From positions 2,364,122 through 2,398,924 of the forward strand of contig NZ_CP150484.1 in assembly GCF_037997115.1 (NCBI RefSeq): a stretch of 34,803 bases of DNA, read 5' to 3'. Shown piece by piece: positions 1 to 7,051 of this stretch. The first letter of the stretch is position 1; every line of letters begins with the position of its first letter. A program made the position numbers and the translations under genes. Under the pieces are notes generated by a model. That model saw only the letters and a program-made list of their open reading frames with translations. It ran no database searches and was not told where the DNA came from. Source of the DNA: Amycolatopsis coloradensis (lineage in GTDB: Bacteria > Actinomycetota > Actinomycetes > Mycobacteriales > Pseudonocardiaceae).

Positions 1-1
1 G

Positions 2-88
2 AACATCGGCAGCTTCGCCGGAGACGTCGAGATCACCGAAGCGCTGTACGCGGGGTCCTTTGTGATGTGGAGGTGGAATGATCCCTGA
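2..88 (+). CDS. C-terminal end of an unidentified protein (partial)
   Basis: The first bases of the window read as the last 28 codons of a gene in frame 2, ending in TGA at 86-88. Third positions are almost all G or C, as in neighbouring genes, and the peptide (ending in VMWRWNDP) looks protein-like, whereas the other two frames give Arg-rich or stop-containing text. The stop lies 11 bp inside the next gene, so the two are probably co-transcribed and translationally coupled. I do not recognise the family from this fragment. Confidence 0.5.
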   Translation, partial: NIGSFAGDVEITEALYAGSFVMWRWNDP

Positions 89-410
89 CCAAAACGGACC
101 GGCCGCGCCCGACGGGGCCGACAAATTCGATGACGAGCACTACCCCGCCTACACGATGGGCCGGGCCGCCGACATGCTCGGCGCCACCCAGGGCTTCCTT
201 CGCAGCCTCGACGAGGCCGGTCTGATCACCCCGCAGCGTTCCGCCGGCGGTCACCGCCGCTACTCCCGGCACCAGCTTCGCCTGGCCGCCCGGGTGCGGG
301 AACTGGTCGATCAGGGCACCGCCGTCGAGGCCGCCTGCCGCATCGTCACCCTCGAAGACCAGCTCCACGAAGCTCAGCGTCTTAACGCCGAACTCCGCGC
401 CGACGACTGA
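78..410 (+). CDS. Small MerR-type HTH transcriptional regulator
   Basis: A 110-residue protein. After a short acidic leader it has the MerR winged helix-turn-helix (about residues 24-75: YTMGRAADMLG, then the wing AGGHRRYSRHQL), followed by a short helix ending in a coiled-coil-like LEDQLHEAQRLNAEL. MerR proteins bind DNA as dimers through that helix. It lacks any larger effector domain, so it is a minimal MerR/HspR-like form. ATG 78 is preceded by GGAGG at 69-73 and overlaps the end of the upstream partial gene by 11 bp. A strong hairpin follows the stop. The target is unknown; the upstream gene, cut off by the window edge, is the natural candidate. Confidence 0.8.
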   Translation: MIPDQNGPAAPDGADKFDDEHYPAYTMGRAADMLGATQGFLRSLDEAGLITPQRSAGGHRRYSRHQLRLAARVRELVDQGTAVEAACRIVTLEDQLHEAQRLNAELRADD

Positions 411-424
411 AAACCCCAGGCTGT

Positions 425-457
425 GAACGCCCTTGTCCGGATCGGGCAAGGGCGTTC
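425..457 (+). terminator. Rho-independent-type hairpin after the MerR gene
   Basis: A perfect 11-bp inverted repeat, GAACGCCCTTG (425-435) and CAAGGGCGTTC (447-457), with an 11-nt loop, begins 15 bp after the MerR stop. There is no U-run, as is common in high-GC actinobacteria. It separates the MerR unit from the reductase downstream. Confidence 0.75.
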
Positions 458-546
458 GTGCGTGGCTGTCGAGACGGCCGAGCCCGCTCCGACTCCCTCC
501 TGAAAGCGCCGGACAGTGGCGCCACAGGAGCGAAGGAGGCCTTGCG

Positions 547-1101
547 ATGAGCAAGGTGGTGCTGGATGTGTCGATGTCGCTGGACGGCTTCACCGCCGGG
601 CCGAACGTCCGGGCCGAAGAGCCCATGGGCGACGGCGGGGAACGCCTGCATGAATGGATGGCTGGGGGAGGCCCCGACGCCCGCGTTTTCGAAGAGGTGA
701 ACGCGATGGTCGGGGCGACCGTCATCGGCAGGCGCACCTTCGACCTCGGGTTGCGGCCGTGGGGCGGGACTCCGTGGCCGGGTGTCCCCAGTTTCGTGGT
801 CACCCATCGGACCAGGGAAGACCTCCTCGGCGACAACGGTGGCACGTTCGCCTTCGACGGGCTGGAGGCCGCGGTCCGCCGTGCCAAGGACGCCGCGGGG
901 GACAAGGACGTACTTGTGATGGGCGCCGACGTCGCCGGGCAGCTGCTGGCCGCGGGCCTCCTCGACGAGGTCTTCCTCCACCTCGCCCCCGTGGTGCTGG
1001 GGCAGGGAACCTCCGTGTTCGCCGGGCACGTGGGCGAGCTCGTTCCCCAGGGTGAAGCTGTCGCGGGCGTCGCCACCCACCGGCGTTATCGCGTCCGGTG
1101 A
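547..1101 (+). CDS. Dihydrofolate reductase-fold (RibD C-terminal domain) protein
   Basis: A 184-residue protein of the RibD_C/DHFR-like family, stand-alone reductases that probably use NAD(P)H on unknown substrates. Family landmarks are the N-terminal strand and loop VSMSLDGFTAG (residues 8-18), VIGRRTFD near 59, the nucleotide-binding VLVMGADVAGQLLAAGLLDE, and the closing LHLAPVVLGQGTSVF. ATG 547 is chosen because GAAGGAGG lies at 528-537 and homology starts directly after it; a longer frame upstream has no family similarity. Its stop directly abuts the stop of the convergent gene, with no spacer. These proteins occur widely as single genes in actinobacteria, so a specific pathway cannot be assigned. 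Confidence 0.85.
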   Translation: MSKVVLDVSMSLDGFTAGPNVRAEEPMGDGGERLHEWMAGGGPDARVFEEVNAMVGATVIGRRTFDLGLRPWGGTPWPGVPSFVVTHRTREDLLGDNGGTFAFDGLEAAVRRAKDAAGDKDVLVMGADVAGQLLAAGLLDEVFLHLAPVVLGQGTSVFAGHVGELVPQGEAVAGVATHRRYRVR

Positions 1102-1935
1102 CTACCACGGGATGGTGGCTCGGATGGCGGCCGAGATCGGTTCGAGGTCGTCGACGAGGTTCTCGAGTTCGCTGGGGCTCAAGGCGTTGTAAGGCGCCTC
1201 CGCGAGCCGGTCGGTGATCGCCTCGACGCGCTCTTTCGTGGCCCGGCCGGAGTCGGTGAGCCGGCCGTCGGACCCGATCAGGCCGCGGTCGCGCATCCCG
1301 TCCACGACCGCGGCCAGCTGCGCGGCGGGGAGATGGCCGACCCGGCCGAACTCGCGCGCGGGTATGCCGACGGACAGCGCGTGGAGCACGTGGCACTCGG
1401 TCCCGCCGATGCCCTCGGCCAGCAAAGCGACGGTGTGGCCGTCGCCGCGGTGCTCACGTAACAGGGTGGCCGCGTGCCACAGCCGTGCCACGGGCTCCTG
1501 CGGGACCGGAAGCGTTCGGACGGCGGCGAAGAGGGCGCGTCCCTCCACGGGGGCACTGGTCGCCGCCTTCAGCAGGAGTTCGCCGGCGCGCGTGACGCCG
1601 GGGTCGTCGGCGAGGTCACCGAGGATCCGCCGCATCCCCGCGACGCATCCCCGCTCGCGGGCGGCCAGTGCCGCCTCGGGCGTGGTCAGCTCCCAGACCT
1701 TCGGGAGATGGCGTGCCACCTCGCCCGGGGCGAAGTTGTAGAAGATCGCGTGGATCACCTCGGCGGGCACCGACCGGCCGAACGGCGCGGCCCGCCCGGC
1801 GAAGTAGGCGTCCCACGGGTTGCGGAGGCCGAGCGCCATCAGCGCCTCGTCGGACTCGTCGGCGAAGTAGGGGATCAGACCGATGGGCTCGACCAGGTCG
1901 TACATGCGGCGGGCGACGGGTTCCGGGTGCGACAT
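1102..1935 (-). CDS. SalK-like (SCO6045-type) conserved actinobacterial protein
   Basis: A 277-residue, mainly helical soluble protein. The opening (RRMYDLVEPIGLIPYFADE, then ALGLRNPWDAYFAGRAAPFG and VIHAIFYNFAP) matches the conserved actinobacterial family annotated as SalK/SCO6045-like. The C-terminal half reads like a winged-helix or MarR-like module (VDGMRDRGLIGSDGRLTDSG). No enzyme motif or membrane segment is evident, and the family function is unknown to me. ATG 1935 has AGGAGA just upstream (TCC-rich on the plus strand at 1940-1945). It is convergent with the RibD-fold gene and runs in the same direction as the hydrolase at 2019-2744, from which it is separated by 83 bp. Confidence 0.7.
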   Translation of the reverse strand: MSHPEPVARRMYDLVEPIGLIPYFADESDEALMALGLRNPWDAYFAGRAAPFGRSVPAEVIHAIFYNFAPGEVARHLPKVWELTTPEAALAARERGCVAGMRRILGDLADDPGVTRAGELLLKAATSAPVEGRALFAAVRTLPVPQEPVARLWHAATLLREHRGDGHTVALLAEGIGGTECHVLHALSVGIPAREFGRVGHLPAAQLAAVVDGMRDRGLIGSDGRLTDSGRATKERVEAITDRLAEAPYNALSPSELENLVDDLEPISAAIRATIPW

Positions 1936-2018
1936 CGTGTCTCCTGTGGTCGTGACGGCGCCCTCGCGGCGACCGCTCGACTACCCCACGAACGCCGCAC
2001 CCGGAAATCGACATCGGG

Positions 2019-2744
2019 TTACTTCAGGTGCCGGGTGAAGAACCGGCCCGCGGAGTCTCCTTCGAAGTGCGGGACGCCGGTGTGCCCGCCCATGTTGGCG
2101 TGCAACGTCTTCTCCCGCGAACCGAAGGCGTCGAACAAGTCGAGGGCGTGCTGCCGGTCGTTCCCTTCGTCGTCCCACTGCAGCAGGACCAGCAGCGGGA
2201 TGGTGACCTGCCGGGCCTCTTCGAGGATGCTGCGAGGCACATAGCTCCCGGCGAACAGGACGGCTGCCTCGACGCGAGGCTCGACCACTGCGAGCCGGGT
2301 GGCGATGGCGATCACCCCGCCCGAGAACCCGACCGGGCCACCGATTCCGGGTAGCCCGAGGAGGGCGTCCAAGGTGGCCCGCCATTCCGGGACCGCCGTT
2401 TCGACCAGCGGGAGCACGAGCCGGTCGACGATGTCGCCGGTGACCGGTTCGCCGGCCTTGAGCGCACGCTGCAGGTCGGCGCGGGCTTCGTCGACAGCGG
2501 GGAAACGGGGCCGGTCACCGGCGCCGGGGAGTTCGATGGTGGCCGCGGCGTAGCCCGCCGCCGTGCAGGCCCTGGCCCTGGCTGCTAGCCGCGGGTGCAT
2601 CTTGCCGAGTCCGCCGGGGTGACCCATCAAGATCAGCGGAGCCGGTGCGGCCGATTCGGGCGTCCACAGGATTCCGGGGATGTCGCCGAGGGTGAATTCG
2701 CGCTCGAGGACGTCGTCGAGGCGTCGTTCGGAAGTGAAGTGCAA
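2019..2744 (-). CDS. Alpha/beta hydrolase (dienelactone-hydrolase/esterase type)
   Basis: A 241-residue cytoplasmic serine hydrolase. The nucleophile elbow is GFSGG (Ser141). The acid is probably Asp191 or Asp192 (LLQWDDEGND) and the histidine His221 (NMGGHTGVP). An oxyanion-type loop, LILMGHPGGLGK, lies at residues 37-48. No signal peptide is present. The first codon appears to be TTG at 2744, with GAAAGG about 8 nt upstream; no ATG or GTG fits better. The substrate is unknown, and neighbours (a SalK-like protein and an amidohydrolase) do not define a pathway. Confidence 0.8.
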   Translation of the reverse strand: MHFTSERRLDDVLEREFTLGDIPGILWTPESAAPAPLILMGHPGGLGKMHPRLAARARACTAAGYAAATIELPGAGDRPRFPAVDEARADLQRALKAGEPVTGDIVDRLVLPLVETAVPEWRATLDALLGLPGIGGPVGFSGGVIAIATRLAVVEPRVEAAVLFAGSYVPRSILEEARQVTIPLLVLLQWDDEGNDRQHALDLFDAFGSREKTLHANMGGHTGVPHFEGDSAGRFFTRHLK

Positions 2745-2791
2745 GGTCGTGCCTTTCGGGAGTGCTCGTGAAAACGGCGCTCCCGGACGAC

Positions 2792-2842
2792 CTATCGCCC
2801 GACCGTGACCCCTGAGGGGAGCACCCTGGTCGCAATGTCCAC
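2792..2842 (-). CDS. Possible 16-residue leader peptide upstream of the hydrolase
   Basis: A short frame, GTG 2842 to TAG 2792, encodes MDIATRVLPSGVTVGR. It is notable only for the very strong Shine-Dalgarno GAGGAGGTG a few nt upstream. It lies in the 169-bp gap between the amidohydrolase stop and the hydrolase start, 47 bp before the latter. It could be a translated leader, or the purine-rich stretch may be chance. The rest of this gap holds nothing else I can recognise. Confidence 0.2.
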   Translation of the reverse strand: MDIATRVLPSGVTVGR

Positions 2843-2913
2843 GGGTACCACCTCCTCGTTCGCTCGCACGGCCTCCGGCAAGGTAACAGCGGCCGCGATC
2901 GCGCGCCAGCGCT

Positions 2914-4122
2914 TTACCCGAGCACCGAAAGCCCGTCCGCCACGACGACGCCGTCGTGCAGCACCGTGCGGTCCTTGCCGCGGTCCATCACCGCGCTCGT
3001 CGGGGTCTCGCCGTCCACCAGCACCAGGTCGGCGCGGTCGCCGACGGCCACCCCCGGCCGGTCGGTGATCCCCGCCAGCCGCGGGACGTCGTGGCTCATG
3101 ATCGACGCGCCGCCCATCGTCGCGACGGCCAGCGCCATCTCGATCAGGTCGTCGCGGCGGAAGCCGTTGGTGAAGGCCAGCTGCCAGGTGCGGTCGAGCA
3201 GGTCGCAGTTGCCGTACGGGCTCCAGTAGTCCCGCTGGCCGTCCTCGCCGAGACCGACGCGCACGCCCGCGGTCGTGAGGTCCGCGAGCGACAGCTGTCC
3301 GTCGGTGGACGGCGCGACGGTCGCCATCGCGATGTCCAGTTCGGCGAACGTGTCGATCAGGCGACGGCTCACCGATTCCGAGATCGAGCCCAGTTCGTAC
3401 GCGTGCGACATCGTGACCTTGCCGCGCATGTCCAGCGCGCGGACCCGTTCGATCACCAGCTCGGTCGAGAACAGGCCGAGGTGGCCGGGTTCGTGCAGGT
3501 GGATGTCCACCTCGACGCCGTACTTCTCGGCGAGCCCGAACACGACGTCGAGATGTCCCTTGGGGTCCTTGTCCAGCGAGCACGGGTCGATCCCGCCGAC
3601 GACCGTGGCGCCCGAGCGCAGCGAGGCCTCCAGCACGTCCACGGTGCCGGGTTCGCGGAGGATCCCGGCCTGCGGGAACGCCATGATCTCGACGTCCGCC
3701 TGCTTGGCGAAGCGCTCCTTCGCGGCGAGGACGGCGTCGAGCTTCTCAAGCCGGCAGTCGACGTCCACCTGTGCGTAGGTGCGCACGCGGGTGGTGCCGT
3801 TCGCGATCATGCGCTCCAGCGTCCCGATGACGCGTTCGGGTAGCGGGACCTCGGCTTTTCGCCAGTTCTCGCGGTCGTTCAGCATCATCGCCCATACACC
3901 CGGCGCGCCGGTGTGCGGCCGGAACGGCAGGCCGATACGCGTCGAATCCAGGTGGACGTGCACGTCGCTGAACGAGGGGAACAGCAGCCGCCCGCGCCCC
4001 TCCACCGTGTCCGGTGACGGCGTGGCGTCGGGATCGTGCGGTCGTACCGCGGTGATCCGGCCGTCGGCCACCTCGACCTCGCTGCGCTGTCCACCCCACG
4101 GGCGGACGTCACGGATCAACAC
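2914..4122 (-). CDS. Cytosine-deaminase-like amidohydrolase
   Basis: A 402-residue metal-dependent hydrolase of the CodA branch of the amidohydrolase superfamily, which deaminates cytosine or related N-heterocycles. From the chosen start the metal and catalytic residues are HVHLD (His55, His57), FPQAG (Gln151, substrate amide), HLHE (His208 metal, Glu211 proton shuttle), MSHAY (His240) and GEDGQRDYWSPYG (Asp294). Cytosine deaminase has HCDE where this has HLHE, and the substrate-specific positions differ, so the exact substrate is open. GTG 4122 is preferred over TTG 4161: it has GAAAGG 7 nt upstream, and TTG 4161 would fall inside the operator. A clear promoter lies upstream. The nearby NCS2 permease fits nucleobase salvage or catabolism. 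Confidence 0.82.
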   Translation of the reverse strand: MLIRDVRPWGGQRSEVEVADGRITAVRPHDPDATPSPDTVEGRGRLLFPSFSDVHVHLDSTRIGLPFRPHTGAPGVWAMMLNDRENWRKAEVPLPERVIGTLERMIANGTTRVRTYAQVDVDCRLEKLDAVLAAKERFAKQADVEIMAFPQAGILREPGTVDVLEASLRSGATVVGGIDPCSLDKDPKGHLDVVFGLAEKYGVEVDIHLHEPGHLGLFSTELVIERVRALDMRGKVTMSHAYELGSISESVSRRLIDTFAELDIAMATVAPSTDGQLSLADLTTAGVRVGLGEDGQRDYWSPYGNCDLLDRTWQLAFTNGFRRDDLIEMALAVATMGGASIMSHDVPRLAGITDRPGVAVGDRADLVLVDGETPTSAVMDRGKDRTVLHDGVVVADGLSVLG

Positions 4123-4144
4123 GGGGACACCTTTCTCGACGAAC

Positions 4145-4180
4145 CCTCTTTGGTATACCAAATCAGGCGAGCGGCGGCAA
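4145..4180 (-). promoter_or_regulatory. Amidohydrolase promoter with GntR-type operator over the -10
   Basis: On the minus strand TTGCCG (4175-4180) is followed after 17 bp by TATACC (4152-4157), giving a start point near 4145 and a short leader to GTG 4122. The -10 is embedded in a perfect 14-bp palindrome, TTTGGTATACCAAA (4149-4162). This matches the TGGTATACCA-type sites bound by FadR/FCD-subfamily GntR repressors (family knowledge). A repressor bound here would cover the -10. No GntR gene lies in this window, so the regulator is encoded elsewhere. Confidence 0.65.
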
Positions 4181-4182
4181 CG

Positions 4183-4599
4183 TCACTTGGTGTGCCGGTA
4201 CGGGCGCGTGTGCCCCGTCTCCGCGTTGTGCTTGGTGATGTGGTCGATCCCCATCGATTCGAGCCTCGGGTACTCGGTCACGTCGAACACGTTGTCCTCG
4301 CGGCGATGCGGGTAGATGTCGTTCCCCTTGCCCGGCCAGTAGGGGAAGACCACGTGTGTGTCCTTGTTGGAGTTCTTGGCGAAGGTTTCGGAGACGTAGT
4401 CCCACTTCTCCTGGACGAGCGGCTTCCTCGGGTCGTTGGGATCGTTGATCCACCCGGGCATCTTGATGTTGTTGCCCTCGAGGGTGTTGCCGCCGTTCTG
4501 CTTCGCGATCTTGGTACCGCCGGACCAGAAGAAGTGCTTGTCCGCCTTCAGGATCTGGTCGAGTTTCGGCTTGAACTTCTCGAACTCCTCCTTCGACAT
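4183..4599 (-). other. Toxin domain of the RHS remnant, ADP-ribosyl-cyclase (CD38)-like
   Basis: The last 138 codons form an intact domain in a different frame from the RHS core. Counted from Met 4599, it carries FFWSGG (Trp25), NTLEGN (Glu41), PGWIND (Trp50), EKWDYVSETFA (Trp66) and VFDVTEYPRL (Glu109). Order and spacing mirror the active-site set of eukaryotic CD38/ADP-ribosyl cyclase (FWS, TLE, a Trp, FW..VS..FA, and the catalytic Glu in F.SVEV), and ARC-type NAD-degrading toxins are known from polymorphic toxin systems. The assignment is from remembered motifs, not a search. Met 4599 has no Shine-Dalgarno, so the domain was made as part of the RHS protein. No immunity gene follows; only 60 bp separate it from the amidohydrolase. 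Confidence 0.6.
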
Positions 4600-5863
4600 C
4601 TTGTCGACGTCGATGGGAGGCTTCCGCGGGCTCCTTCGCAGTGGCTGAGGCTGCCCGCTGGGGCCGCTGCTGGTTTCCCGGACCGCTCTTCCCGCAGGGT
4701 GGGACGAGGCCGAGCGGGTCCTGGCTGAGATAGCGCGACGTCCTGGGGTCGTAGTACCGGAAGACGTTGTAGCGCGGCCCGGTTTCCTCGTCGCGCTGCT
4801 GGCCGGGGAACGCCAGCGGCATCGACGCGATGTCGGCGCCGGGCAACGGCACGCCCCAGAAACTGCTGCTGTCCTGCCAGACCAGCGTGCCGTGTTCGTC
4901 GAGTAGCTCGGTCGGCGTCCCCGCGGGCGACGTGATCACGGCACGGAACACGGCGTCTTCGAGGGCGCCCGTGCGCTCGATCTGCACGACGGGGCGGTCG
5001 TCGTCGTAGCGTTCCCAGGTCAGGAGCCGGTAGGACTCGTCGGCGGGGTCGTAATCCATTCGCTCGACCACGTTCATCCCGCTCCACAGGAACCGGACGT
5101 CGTGCGTGAGCTCGGCTTCCCCTTCCGGATCGAGCAGCCAGCGGCGTTTGGCGAACCGCCGCCCGAGCGGGTCGTAGTGGTAGGTCCAGAGCGCGCCTTC
5201 GGGGGTGCGCACGGAGCGCAAACGGTCGAGGTGGTCCCACTCGTAGGCGCAGGACTGGTCCCCGATGACCCGGCCCCGCTCGTCGCCGCTGTAGACGCCT
5301 TCGCCGAGGACGATGGCTCCCGCGGCGTCGTGGGTGAACCGTTCGACCCCGGCAGGCCCGCGCGCCTCGCTGACCCGGCCCGCGGTGTCGTAGGTGAGCT
5401 GCCAAGGCCGGATGGCGTCGTCGACGGCGGCGAGCCTGCCGTCCGGCCGGTAGCCGTAGACGCGCGGCCCGATGCCCGCGATGTGTTCTTCGGCGAGGCG
5501 GTCTTCCGCGTCGAAGCGCCGCCGGAGCACCACGGTGCCGTCGACGCTGCGCGTGACCTCCCGTCCGGCGTCGTCGTAGCCGAATTCGACTTCGTGCCCG
5601 ACGATCCGCAGCGACCGCGGGAGTCCTTCCCCGGTGAACCGCCACTCACTGTCCACACCGGACGATGTCCGGCGGACGAGCACGTCGCCGTCGCCCAGGG
5701 TGGTGGCCGGGTCGAACGCGGGGACCGTCCGCCGGACGTCCCCCGCCGACAGCCGGACCTCGCCGTCGGTGTGCGTCAGCAGCACCGTCGATCCGCCGGG
5801 ACGGTGGACCGCGACCAGCGCGCAGTCCTCGTCGTACTCGTAGCCCGTCTCCCGGCCGAGTTC

Positions 5864-5908
5864 GTCCACTGTGGACAAAAGTTCGCCAACCGTTGGTCCA
5901 CTGTGGAC
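5864..5908. repeat. Pair of GTCCACTGTGGAC palindromes (members of a dispersed family)
   Basis: Two exact copies of GTCCACTGTGGAC lie at 5864-5876 and 5896-5908, inside the RHS remnant. The general form GTCCA-N3-TGGAC also occurs at 8173 (AAG), 10714 (CTG), 14700 (CAA) and 28756 (CTG). One-mismatch forms are at 5651, 11572, 23876 and 31206 (positions approximate to a few bases). At about 70% GC roughly 0.03 exact copies would be expected in a window this size. In genes the copies are always read TCC-NNN-GTG-GAC (Ser-x-Val-Asp). Confidence 0.8.
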
Positions 5909-7051
5909 GTCCAAGAGGGACCGAACCAGCGGCCTGCGGTGTAGGACGACAGATGGGTGCGGGAGAGTTCGAGATCGCCCGCGTCGCCGGGCAGGGTCAC
6001 GTCGATCTGCTTCATGACGACTTCGCCGGCCGCGACGTCGACGGGGTCACCGCAGTAGTTCTTGGAATCCGAGGACGTCGAGCGGTCGCCGTTGCCGTCC
6101 TTCTTGGTGGTGTAGGTGCTGCCGCCCCGGTCGCGGGCACCGCCGCCGCCGGTGCCGCTGGTGTTCGTCTGGTCGTTGTCGCTCTTGGTGTTGGTGCTCT
6201 TGTCGTTGGTGGTGCCGTCGTCGCCGCCGCCCGGCTTGCCGTTGCCGTCGGCGCTGGAGCTGGTGGTGCCCTCGTCGAGGCCGCGATCGTTGCCGCCCCT
6301 GGTCTTGGGCGGCGGCGGGGCGTCCACCTTGCCGCCTTGCAGCTTGCGCAGGGCCTTGGCGGCGTCGTCGAAGAGCGTGTTCGCCCGCTTGAGCAGCGGC
6401 ATCAGGCCCTTGAGCGCCTTGACGAGTTTGGTGGTGAGGCCGGCGATCTTCGAAGCGGTCTTGGCGACCGCGGTCACCACCTGCGGCACCACCCAGGTCA
6501 GGCCGATGCCGAGGGTGAACAGCACCTGCAGTGCCCAGCTGATGAGGTGGCCGACGAGTTCGGCGATGATGTCGCGGACCAGGTGCGGACGGCGGCGACG
6601 ACCTCGCCCGCGGTCTTGACCCCGCTGGAGGCTCCCTCGCACCCCTTCTGCGCGGCGGTGAGCACGGTGACCGTGTCCTGGGACCGTTCGCGGTAGCGAT
6701 CCGCGGCGTCGCCCGCCCACGTCCGCAGGTCGGCCTTGACCAGGTCGGTCAGATCCGTGCCGATGGCGCCGAGTTCCTTGGCGATGTTGGACCAGGTCTC
6801 GGCCTGTGCCTTGATCTGATCGGCGTCGCCGGTCAGGGCGTCGAGCGCCCATCGCGACCGCGGCCCAGTCGCCCTTCTCGATGCCTTCCTGCCATCGCCG
6901 CGCCGCGGTCCCGCTGTGAGGAAAGGATCTTTGCCCGCCTGCCGGGAGGGCGACCCGTACGGGCAGGGTCTTGCGAGTTCTGCCATGCGGAAGTTAACCT
7001 CCGCAGATTGAAATTGCCCGGCATCGCTCGCTTCTATCGAGAGGCGGATCC

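Larger units (their letters stand above)
4183..6986 (-). pseudogene. Decayed RHS/YD-repeat polymorphic toxin gene
   Basis: Remains of a large secreted RHS protein, broken at four or more points. From 5' to 3' on the minus strand: an N-terminal piece (EGIEKGDWAAVAMGA) stops matching near 6845; a helical ESX/WXG-like region (ALDALTGDADQIKAQ onward) runs in another frame; near 6581-6592 a single missing base shifts VKTAGEVVAAVR out of frame from LVRDIIAELVGHL; a DPVDVAAGEVV core opening runs to STVDQRL; a frameshift follows between two copies of a 13-bp palindrome (5864-5908); YD repeats and the RHS hallmark YYDPRTSRYLSQDPLGL run to about 4700; a last shift separates the toxin domain. At roughly 0.9 kb of coding it is far shorter than intact relatives (over 1,200 residues), so internal deletions are likely. 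No intact start was found. Confidence 0.8.

Noticed and set aside
2805..3068. Plus-strand frame in the amidohydrolase 3' region
   Set aside because: Overlaps the amidohydrolase antisense, becomes Pro/Arg-rich, and has no domain or conserved start context.
4163..5914. The 583-codon RHS-core frame considered as an intact gene with a new C-terminus
   Set aside because: Residues after SQDPLGLVP are low-complexity Arg/Gln/Glu text, while the proper toxin domain continues in another frame; the N-terminus likewise continues in a different frame upstream.
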